Positions 11,360 to 20,049 of a DNA stretch of 64,000 bases are shown here, one piece after another (within the stretch, counting starts at the first letter, position 1; each line of letters opens with the position of its first letter). The position numbers and the translations under genes are program-made. The DNA is from Cryptomeria japonica (Eukaryota > Streptophyta > Pinopsida > Cupressales > Cupressaceae). Below the pieces are notes generated by a model. The model was not told the origin of the DNA. It ran no database searches and saw only the letters and a list, made by a program, of their open reading frames with translations. The DNA lies in NCBI RefSeq assembly GCF_030272615.1, contig NC_081413.1, positions 450,226,538 through 450,290,537 of the forward strand, written 5' to 3'.

Positions 11360-11742
11360 AGCTCTTTCGGTCCAAACAGACAATTTCACGGTCCAAACAA
11401 TAGCTCTCATAGTCCAAACAGTCGCTATGATGGTCCAAACAATATCTCTCATGATCCAAACAGTCACTCTCACGGTCCAAACAGTAGCTCTCACAGTCCA
11501 AACAGTAGCTCTCACAGTCCAAACAATAGCTCTCACGGTCCAAACAAACGCTCTTTCAGTCTAAACAGTCGCTCTTTCAGTCTAAACAGTCGCTCTTTCA
11601 GTCCAAATAGTAGCTCTTTCAATCCAAATGGTAGCTCTCACGGTCCAAATAGTCATTTTTTCAGTCCAAATGGTAGCTCTCAAGGTCTAAATAGTAGCTC
11701 TCACTATCCAAACATCAACTCTCTTGGTATGAATGTTAGCTT
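11360..11742 (+). repeat. 21-bp tandem array 2
   Basis: About eighteen copies of a unit like GGTCCAAACAGTAGCTCTCA plus one base, the cleanest of the four arrays. Neighbouring copies are nearly identical in the middle and more diverged at the ends, as expected for unequal exchange. Open frames on both strands are a by-product of the period. Confidence 0.95.
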
Positions 11743-11851
11743 TCTTATATTTCAACATTAACTCTCCAAAATTGAGCTTGCTAAGTATAAACCTCAATTT
11801 TCTCAGTCTACACATTAACTCTTGGGGTCAAAACAACCATTGTCTAAGTTC

Positions 11852-12170
11852 TAACATCACTAGTTTAAACAACAAAGCTTCTGGTCTAAACAACATCTCT
11901 CTTGGTCTAAACAACAACTCTTCTGGTCTAAACAACAACTCTCTTGGTTTAAACAACAAAGTTTCTAGTCTAAATAGCAGAGCTTTTGGTCTAAACAACA
12001 ACTCTCTTGGTCTAAACAACAACTTTTGTGGGTGAAACAACAACTCTCTTAGTTTAAACAATAGAGTTCTTGGTCTAAATGTCAGCTCTTCTAGTCTAAA
12101 CATCAACTCTCTTGGTCTAAACAACAACTCTTTTGGGTTGAATGTCAAATTGCTCATGTTTCAACACTAG
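11852..12170 (+). repeat. 21-bp tandem array 3
   Basis: About fifteen copies of a unit like GGTCTAAACAACAACTCTCT plus one base. It shares GGTC(C/T)AAAC with array 2, so the two probably come from one ancestral unit. Looser copies continue to about 12,300. Confidence 0.93.
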
Positions 12171-12326
12171 ATCTCCTAGTTTTCCCTTGCCAGGTCTAAA
12201 TATCAGTTATCTGAGTCTGAAAATAAAAAATTTAGGTCAAAACAACAATCTCCTAAGTTCAAACACCCAATTTGCTGAGTCTAAACATCACTATTTTGAA
12301 CTTTAGAGTCATTGCACTACATAATA

Positions 12327-12500
12327 GCATTTTTGGTCTGTTCCTTAGCGTTCCTGGTCAGTTTATCAATGTTTTTGGTCAGTATAGCAATGTTTCTGGT
12401 TATTATAACAATGTTTATGGTAAGTTTCAGTTTGTCAACGTTTCTAGTCAGTATAGTAGCATATTTGGTTATTATAGTAGCGTTTGTAGTAATTTTGTCA
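12327..12500 (+). repeat. 21-bp tandem array 4
   Basis: About eight copies of a unit like TTTCTGGTCAGTATAGCAAT plus one base, with one copy lengthened to 27 bp (12,414-12,440). It resembles array 1 (TTCTGGTCA core) more than arrays 2 and 3. Confidence 0.88.
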
Positions 12501-13380
12501 GAAACCACCACCCCTCCCCAAATGCAGCAAAAACCAAAAGCATAATAATAAATCAATAATTATTTTTTTTGGGATGTGAGTTACAAATGTTTCAAAAAAA
12601 CCCAAAAACCCATTTTAGAGTTCAAAAAATCCATGTCAAAAATGCGATTTTTTTTCAAACCCACATGGTAGAAACGCTAAAAAATGATTTTTTCTAAAAA
12701 TGGCTAATTTTTTCAAAAAACACTTAAAAATTGACAAAGCTGGGTTTTCTCGAAGTACGTATCGATGGATTGTACGCTGGAGGATGCTCGTGTTGCCAAA
12801 CTCACTCAAACCTATGCTGGTGGTACGGGATCACCATTCCTTCCTCTTGAAATTTTTTTTCAAACAACTGAAGTGCACAAATGAAGAGTGGTAAAAGGAA
12901 TTCACCTTTTTAAACTCAAAATGGGGCATTTAAGTGGGATTTTTATTCCACTAATTTTTAGTCATCTAATCAACTAATCATTCTGGCAGGGCAGCATTTT
13001 CAAATTTCTTATTGGGAAATGAATTGGATTGACTCTAAATATATCTAAAAAACAGAAAATCATTCAAAATCTAAATATCGTAAATTTTTTTTTAAAAGTA
13101 TCAAAAAAAAAAAAATCACAAAAAATTCAAAAACATTGAAAAACTTATCCGATTCATCTCTCGAGGGGGCATCCTCACAACGAAATCTATTAGTCAATGT
13201 CTGGGGCATCATATCGATATTTATCATCTCAAAATCGAATTAGTATCATATCGAAATCAAATCTGCATCGAAATCAAATCCACATCGAAATCAAGATCAA
13301 ATCTACATCCTATCAAAATCAATATCAACAACATCATCAAACGAGTCTTCTTTGAATCAACATGTCATCACACCTCACTT
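12501..13380 (+). other. Non-coding 3' internal region of the non-autonomous element
   Basis: Poly-A/poly-T-rich stretches (12,560-12,720 and 13,080-13,140), then degenerate copies of ATCGAAATCAAATC at 13,225-13,330. The last 60 bases (ATGTCATCACACCTC and following) match the 3' UTR of Tat-M. I see no gene. Confidence 0.6.
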
Positions 13381-13395
13381 CAAAGAGGGGCAAAT
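13381..13395 (+). other. Polypurine tract
   Basis: CAAAGAGGGGCAAAT directly before the TG of the right LTR. This is the expected position of the plus-strand primer. Confidence 0.75.
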
Positions 13396-14538
13396 TGTAT
13401 ACACCTAAAAATGGTCTGAAGATAATTAATTAAATAAGCAATTATTTAATTAATCCCCCTTTGCAATTTAATTGAATTCATTAACAATTTGATTAAATTA
13501 TTCCATTCATCTACTTATTAATAAATCTAAGAATTTATTTAATAGGTTCATTTCAATAGTCCCCTTTGATTCATTCCTTGTAATCCCCTAATTAATTTAA
13601 AAAAAATCAATTTATGAGTTGTTGAAAGTTAATTAGCCCTTTCCTATTTATTTGAATTTTTAAATTTCAATTACCCACATGCCTCCTAACTTCTAACCAC
13701 CTCCTTACCATCCTCTAACCTCAACCATTCCAGCCAACCCCGCGTTTAACTAACCCTATCCTATCTTGCACATCCTAACCTCCTTATCCTAACCTCCTAT
13801 GGTGTGAATATTCCCCCCTTTAGACACATGGCATTTTTTCCACGTGTCTCCTCCCTTGGACACTTGCCCTCTCATGAGCAAGGCTCCTTGACACTTGTCA
13901 CCACAGAGATGACAACTGTTTGTCCTTCTAACCTCTTCTCCAACTTCCTCAATCATGACCCTTGATATCTTTAGATCAAATCTAGACCATCAATTCCTGC
14001 CACCTCAACTTTGGCCTTGGAATTCCTATAAATACCCCTCATTTTTGGAGCACAAAGGATCCCATCTTATTTTCATCTCATGCATTGTTACTATAGGAAG
14101 ATCATATCCCATCTCATATCATTTTAGGAATTATTACTATAGGCATTTACATCTTAGATCTAGTTTGATTTGATCATATTCTAGCATAATTGTTGAATCA
14201 TATAGCATAATCAATCTCTATTCTAGCTTGATTGTATCATCATCATAGCTTAATCATGTATATCATTAGCTTAATTAGCCTCTTGGATCAATCTAGCATA
14301 ATCAATCTCATATAGCTTTCATATCATATCATTTTAAATTCTCCATCTAGGTGTAGTCAAGTCACTAGGATTGCTTATCCAGATCTGAGAGCAAATCCAC
14401 ACTTGCATCTCTTAGGAGGCACTAGGTCGCTTTATCATGGTTTATCTTTCATTTGATTTCAATTTTTTAACCATGCTTGTAATGATCTATTGGGTGTTTG
14501 TGTTGCAATTATAGGTACCCTACTTCACACACACGACA
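13396..14538 (+). repeat. 3' LTR of the non-autonomous Tat element
   Basis: 1,143 bp, TG...CA, starting TGTATACACCTAAAAATGG and ending ACACACGACA. A TATA box (TATAAATA) is at 14,027-14,034. The start and end align with the Tat-M LTRs. The small open frame within (13,955-14,173) is not a gene. Confidence 0.92.
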
Positions 14539-14543
14539 CATAC

Positions 14544-15090
14544 TCCATATAGTCATGCACCATATAGTAAACACAGCTTCTCCATCTTATCAGGAAGCCA
14601 TGTCCACCCAGATCTGGCAGCACTCATCCACTGATTAGTCCATAGATAAAGAGAACCAAACACCGAATGTGCCTAATCTGCATCGCCTGTCTGAGATGCA
14701 TATGTGTCCCATCCATAGGTAGCCTATCATGCTCATACACCCGGTGTAGGTAATACTCTGTCCAGTCCAACTGATAATCAGGAATAACATCACAGATGGG
14801 GATCTTCAAGATCCTCCAAACGTCAAATAAAGTGATAGAAGCCTCCCCTCTAGGTAGGTGAAATGTGCACGTCCTTATGTCCCACCTCTCCACCAATGCG
14901 GTCATCATGGCGATATATGTCCCGATCCTCAGCCATCTACCGATGAAACCCAAGCCCACCGCACTCAATATCTCCTTGTCATCTGCCTCTAGCTACCTAT
15001 ATAGTCTCATGGTGGTTGGCTAGTGCTCACGTATTGTGAGTAGCCCTAGACTCTCCTGCACCTAGCCAATCAACTTTATTAGCCCTCATA
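14544..15090 (-). pseudogene. Plant mobile domain (PMD) gene, 5' half
   Basis: Open from 14,968 to 14,624, with readable sequence upstream (VQESLGLLTIREH, then LEADDKEILSAVGLGF). The core motif ALVERWDIRTCTFHLPRGEA followed by SITLFDVWRILKIPI is the hallmark of the aminotransferase-like PMD family (PF10536): a Trp after ER, then TFHLP-GE and a Leu/Ile-rich helix. A stop follows LISG, then LPDLGGHGFLIRW and HDYMEYA lead to the LTR-element junction; the frame resumes at 8,370. The true start is unclear, perhaps near 15,090. The gene is antisense to Tat-1 and may be an extra ORF of that element. Confidence 0.8.
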
Positions 15091-15957
15091 TTCTATCTTA
15101 GCCGTATCTAACCTTATCCAATTCTAGCCTATGTCCACCTTAGCTTATTTCTAGGGAATCCACATGCCCCTTCAACCCCTTTCAATTCCTATTCCACTTC
15201 CCATTTTCATTAGTTTACCCCCTAACAGTCATGTTGAATCATTCAGCACACGCATTGAAACTATTGCGCATGTGCCACACCATAGGTGGAGGTGATGATC
15301 CCCATGCCTCTTCCCTCTTTGACACCATTGACCCCTTTACTCACACCAACCAGTGTCAATGCATGTAGCTAAGCCAATTCTCCCCTGTTCGCCCTTTCCC
15401 TACGAGAACTAGCACTAAATGCCAGTGCACGCACTGAACCTAGGGTGGAGGCATTAAAATGACGATCAACGACTCCGCCGCGCTATCCTTTAAACCCTAA
15501 TTCTAGCCCTAATAAATGTTCTAACCTACTAAAACACAAGGTGGGGCCAGGTTACCTACTAGTGGGCCATACTCGTCTAGTCTATGGTGTCATCAGACTC
15601 TCTCTACATGGTGCTCATGAACAGGAATGCGCTCCATCTCTCTCCTAGGGATATGTGCTCTTCGTGTTCTCTAAAGGTGTATTTGGCAATGACTCTTCCT
15701 TGGGCCCTACATGGCTTATATTGCCCCCCAGCCCCCCCATAGTCCTCTTTTCTCACCTTCCTTAATTTTCTTCCACTTTATTGACTTCTCCATCTTTTCC
15801 ATTTCTTTTCTTATCTATCATTCTTCTTTTTCAAGAATTTTCCCAAAAATTTTCAAAAATTCCCCACTAAATTCTCAAGGGGGCAACCACCACACGCGTC
15901 TTCATGCTAGGGCATCTTTTTCTTGTCTTTTACCCATCGCCAGTTTTTCCACTGCGT
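15091..15957 (+). other. Non-coding stretch before the Tat-1 purine tract
   Basis: C/T-rich on the + strand, with no domain recognised on either strand. Being upstream of the antisense PMD gene, it could have held that gene's promoter; no clear TATA box stands out. Confidence 0.4.
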
Positions 15958-15972
15958 AAAAGAGGGGAAAAA
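15958..15972 (+). other. Polypurine tract of Tat-1
   Basis: AAAAGAGGGGAAAAA is immediately followed by TGTAGACGTCC. A purine tract of this form abutting TG is the standard boundary between internal region and 3' LTR; compare the tract before the LTR at 13,396. Confidence 0.75.
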
Positions 15973-17240
15973 TGTAGACGTCCAAAATTAATTAAATTAA
16001 AGATTTAATTAATTTTATCCTTTCTATGTAATTAATTGATTTAATTATGTTACCCTTTTATTCTTCTCAAAATTAATCAAATTAAATTTAATTAATCCTA
16101 TCACTATAGTCCAATAATCAATTTATTAAATAAATTGATTATCCCTTATCCTTCTAAAGTCATCAAAACTAATTAATTCTTTTGAAATCCCCTTTTTAGT
16201 TAATTAATGATAATTAATTAACTTAGTCACGTGATTCCTACAAATCACTTCCCCTAATTATTCATTAGCTTAATTAATTCTTCTAGAAGCCTACTTAACA
16301 TTATTTCCTAATTTTTAATTCCTTCACTCACTCTCTCTCCTCTTGTCAAATCCCCCTACAAATCCCACTTGTCTTCTAATCTCTCATTATCCCACCTAAA
16401 CATCCCCCTTAATCATTTTCTAGTGGATAATCCCTATGATTAGCCACCAAGTCAACCAATAGCCATAAATGGCTAAGTCCACTTGTCCCTTCATCACCTT
16501 CTAGCCTTAAATGCACCTAATTAGGTCATTTCAAGAGATTCAAAATATCACATTCTCCCATGTCTCTCAGCTTACCAAGGATTTTTAAATTCCTTTTCTA
16601 ATTTCCTCTCTCCATGCACTTCATTATTTGATAATTTTTAATTCTCTTGTTCATCCCCCAAGGAATTTTAAATTCCTTCTTATCTTCCCAATGTACTTGG
16701 GATATCTTCCCCATGTACATTGTGGAGTGTGGAGACAAGAATGCCTTTATGGAAAATTTCTTGGTCTCCACACCTTATCATGTCATTTTTCCCTCAATCC
16801 ATGTGCTCTATCTCATTAAATCTCAACCATCCATTTCTCCTCTTTCAAATCTATAAATTGGGGTCACCTCCCCTTCATTTCACATCTCCAATTAGTGAAA
16901 TCTCATTCTGCCATTCTAACTTTTGAAATCATCCCTTAGTATCCATATTATAGTTAATTTGCATCCTTTAAGAATCTATAATCATCTCCATCCATCCTTT
17001 GAGCACCCATCCTTCATCTACATCCATCATTTTTGTGCATCGGAGAGAAAACCACATGAACACAAAGGACCAATCCAAACAAGCTAGGAAGGGGTGTATT
17101 CTTGGCTTCACTGAAGGTCTAATCATAGGAACAAGAGAGGGCTCTCTCTTGCAAGGTATATGATTTGTTAGTTCAATTTTTTTACTTGATTTCTTATGTT
17201 ATTTGGATTTAAAATAACAGCCTCAATCATGTATCAGTTT
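15973..17240 (+). repeat. 3' LTR of Tat-1 (right edge approximate)
   Basis: It begins TGTAGACGTCCAAAATTAATT. Like the other Tat-family LTRs here, it opens with an AT-rich TTAATTAA block, then has a C-rich part and a TATA box (TATAAATT, 16,852-16,859). I could not identify the terminal CA or a target duplication; the end lies near 17,240, before the copia-0 LTR remnant. No matching 5' LTR is in the window. Confidence 0.6.
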
Positions 17241-17259
17241 TCCCTTGGTCCAATTGTAA

Positions 17260-17479
17260 CCTTTTTTTTTCTTATAGTGGGATATTTCTCACCTTGCTTT
17301 TTCCCTCATTGGGTTTTCCTTGTTAAATATTAGTGTTCATGTGTGATATCTATCAAGTTTTTCAATTATTTTCTTCTACACACAAGGTAAATGAAATGAC
17401 TGATGATTGATTGGTTAAATCAACTAAGTTTTAGTATATGTTTATTCACCCCCCTCTCAACATCTAGAAGTGTTTAACA
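17260..17479 (+). repeat. 5' LTR end of copia-0
   Basis: Contains ATTCACCCCCCTCTCA and TTTTTCCCTCATTGGGTTTT. These are the + strand equivalents of blocks in the copia-1 and copia-3 LTRs (near the gagaggggg and aaacccggtaggg words). It ends in TTTAACA directly before the primer site. The LTR start could not be found. Confidence 0.65.
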
Positions 17480-17493
17480 ATTTGTATTAGAGC
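17480..17493 (+). other. Primer-binding site of copia-0
   Basis: ATTTGTATTAGAGC, one or two changes from TGGTATCAGAGC, the complement of the 3' end of initiator tRNA-Met used by plant copia elements. Confidence 0.75.
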
Positions 17494-17599
17494 AATGTTC
17501 TTGAAAAAAGGTCTAACAATTGAGGTAGATCTAGGATTTCAACACAATGTTTGAATCCAAATATTTGGATTCCATGTAACAACATGAATGGTATATTGA

Positions 17600-18430
17600 T
17601 GTAGTTGTGGAGAATTAAGAGTTTCTCTATTTGATCTAAATATTTATCTAAAAAGTTCTAGGAAAGAAGAACATGTTGTCTATATAGAAAGACACATTGA
17701 TGAAGGGAAAATAATCATTGATGATCTTGAAACAAAGCTTCATGAAAATTTAGAGAATTCACCAAGCTTGAAGAAGAAGTGGTTATTTTGAGGAAAGAGT
17801 TGAATGAAGCAAAATAACAAATTGACAAGAGCTTGAAGCTTAATGGGTGTAGTGAAATACTTGATATGATGATAAATGCTCAGAAGCAATCTAAAGATAA
17901 AGGTATACTTGCTTTTGAAAAAGGTGAATATTTTAATACTCCCAACAAAGAGGATAAAGGGAAGGAAAAGGTCAAGGATGAACTGAAGAAGACTAATGGA
18001 GATTAAAAAAGGTTTCATTCTAGTCCATAGCAAGAATAATTTCAAGAAGCATCTTCCTGCTCAAACTAGACATTCATCATTTTTTAATGGTAACTATTTT
18101 TCATGTAATAAGTTTCGACATAAAGATAGTGAATGTAGAAATTAGATCACATCTCATTCATTTAATGGTAAATTCTACTCTTGCAATAAGTTTGGTCATA
18201 GTGAAAATAAGTGTAAAAGTAGGATAGTGTGGAATGGATATGTGAATACAAACTATGGTAGAAATATTTAGTCATTCAATGGGTATTGTTATTCTTGCAA
18301 AAAAATTGGGCAGAAGGTTGTTGAGTGGAGGTCTAAGTTTAGAAGGAATGGAAGTGGTCCACAACAAGGTCCTACTTGTTACAATTGCAAAAAATAGGAC
18401 AAATTGCTAGAATGTGTAGAGGGGAGAATG
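17600..18430 (+). pseudogene. Zinc-knuckle gag remnant of copia-0
   Basis: Coiled-coil remnant (IIIDDLETKLHENLEN, VILRKELNEAK), then CSEILDMMINAQKQ and GILAFEKGEYF. The last two align with NNLDDMLKIQKP and GLGFEHGESF of the copia-3 gag. Four zinc-knuckle copies follow at about 18,087-18,420 (for example YSCNKFGHSENKC; the last begins TCYNCKK), each with damaged Cys or His residues. No capsid (UBN2-like) region precedes the coiled coil: only about 200 nt separate it from the primer site. Many stops. Confidence 0.65.
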
Positions 18431-19709
18431 AGAAGACCTCAACTCTGAAAAAGAAGTTTGAAATTAATGGCATAATGAAGAAGATGAAGAAGACATGGGT
18501 GAAGAAATCTGATGATAATGTGGATAGAAATATAGTAGATGGATCTATACCTTCTGGTGGTGCAGATACTTCCTTTGGAAACTAGATAAAAGGCATTATG
18601 AACCCCCTTGTGGTTTGGATGCTAAATTGTTTTTAAAATGTTAGATGTTGTCAAGAAATTTTTGGAGCCCTCCAGATGTTTGTATTGGTCCACAAAGATG
18701 TTTGATATTTCTAGAAAAATAGAGTATCAACTTTTCAAGTGTAACGATAAAATGTATTTATGCTGGAAAAACCCTAAGTAGGTGGATGCACCGAATAAAT
18801 TGGATTTTTGAATTCATTTTTATCATGTGATCATGTGAATTGAAGATCTATTCAATGAGAAAGAGATTGCTAGTGCAAAAATATAATTCAAAGTTTATTT
18901 TGCAAACCCTGGGTTATCAACTTCAGTTTGTGTGGTGTAAAATGACTACCCCAATTGTTGTCGATCTATGTTTGAATCCATGATCAATATCAATCCTTAT
19001 CCATATATGGCTATGGTAGGAGACAATGAAGGATAATTTTTGAGGGTAAAAGTAGATGTAGTTTATATTAAATATGTTAGGGCTTATATTCATGTGCCAT
19101 TTATAGAGGTAAGTCATGTAAAGTTTAATGATTTGTGAAAATAGTTAGTAAAGGATTATTTGATGAAATTCAAGCCCTAGTATAATTGTATTCTACATTT
19201 AGGTTTGAACATTTGAAAATATTTCCCCAACTTCAACTATGAGAATGCATGGATCAAATTATTTTAAGTTAGATTCATGGTGATGTGATGGTTCTTGACT
19301 GGCCCCAAAAAATCATGAAGGATGCCATTAGTTCCTTGAATGGATTGTGCTTCTCTAACACTGTAACATTGATGAAGATGGTAAATAACAACATGGTAGC
19401 ATAGTTGAATGGTTTAATTTTTTATAAGAGATCTATGGTAGGGGAAGATATAGTTGATCTAGGTGTCAAGTATGTTACCAAGGGAGTGTCATATAATATA
19501 TACTTTCATAAATAGGAAGGTTCTAGTACTATCATTGTAATCTATGTAGCATATCAGATGGTAGTTCAAGGTTAGAAGTTTGATCAGTATGAACTGTTAA
19601 GACTATAATTGCCAGACAATCTTGAGAAGACCAAGAGTGCAAAGTATTCATTGAGGCATGGGTCTTTGATCATTTGTTTGTATTTCATGCTTGTGAATGA
19701 GCTCCTTAT

Positions 19710-20049
19710 TACAAGCTAGGATTGTTGTTGCACCAAAAGATCGACCTTTCAATGTCTGATACAACCACTAGACTTATAAAATCCACATGAGGCTATTAAA
19801 CCATGTCATGAATCCCCGCGAGGGATGTTGGCCCACTGCCAACAATCCCCCTCCTAGCGTCACTCGCTGCAACCTGCGTGATTCAAATCTGTGACCAAGC
19901 TCTGATACCACTTCTTACAAGCTAGGGTTGTCATTGCACCAAAATATTGACCTTTCAATGTCCGACACAACCACTAGACCTATAGAATCCATAAGAGGTT
20001 GTTAAACCTTGTCGTGAATCCCCGCGAGGGATGCTGGCCACTACCAACA
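19710..20049 (-). mobile_element. 340-bp TRIM/SMART-like LTR element
   Basis: Read on the - strand: a 134-bp LTR (20,049-19,916) starting TGTTGGTAGTGG, a short gap, primer site TGGTATCAGAGC, about 55 nt, a purine tract AGGAGGGGGA, then the second LTR (19,844-19,710). The internal part is 71 bp with no coding capacity. The two LTRs differ at roughly one base in seven. All parts needed in cis for reverse transcription are present, which fits terminal-repeat retrotransposons in miniature (TRIM, small class SMART). It lies in the copia-0 accessory-gene remnant. I saw no convincing target duplication (left flank CTTAT, right flank CTTCC). Confidence 0.85.
19899..19910 (-). other. Primer-binding site of the TRIM/SMART element
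   Basis: An exact TGGTATCAGAGC on the - strand, complementary to initiator tRNA-Met, 5 nt inside the LTR end. Confidence 0.9.

Larger units (their letters stand above)
8376..14538 (+). mobile_element. Non-autonomous Tat-family LTR element (LARD-like) with 21-bp arrays
   Basis: Two LTRs flank an internal region of 3.9 kb with a primer-binding site after the left LTR and a purine tract before the right one. The 5-bp target duplication CATAC is at 8,371-8,375 and 14,539-14,543. No gag, protease, RT or integrase is present, so the element depends on enzymes from elsewhere. Its LTRs and UTRs match those of Tat-M (31,801-53,816), which makes that family the likely donor. The insertion splits an antisense PMD gene, and the PMD frame continues across the join. 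Confidence 0.9.
1..17240 (+). mobile_element. Tat-lineage Ty3/gypsy retrotransposon, 5' part outside window (Tat-1)
   Basis: The + strand carries, in order, a G-patch remnant, reverse transcriptase, RNase H, a second RNase H and integrase. The order RT-RH-RH-INT with a duplicated RNase H is typical of the plant Tat lineage (Ogre/Retand-like). After the integrase stop there are nearly 12 kb of non-coding sequence with an antisense PMD gene, then a purine tract and an LTR start (TG). The coding part has many in-frame stops and at least two frameshifts, so this copy is dead. The right edge is approximate because I could not find the LTR end. The 5' LTR, gag and protease lie before base 1. Confidence 0.75.

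Noticed and set aside
11211-12157. Repeat-rich open frames on both strands (VQTVALT- and RPRELLF-type repeats)
   Set aside because: Same cause: 21-bp arrays 2 and 3 read through in several frames.
11360-12170. Regular short repeats resembling a CRISPR array
   Set aside because: Copies are head to tail with no unique spacers, and this is plant DNA.
19899-19910. A tRNA-Met gene fragment
   Set aside because: Only the 12-nt primer-binding complement is present, flanked by LTRs; no tRNA arms.
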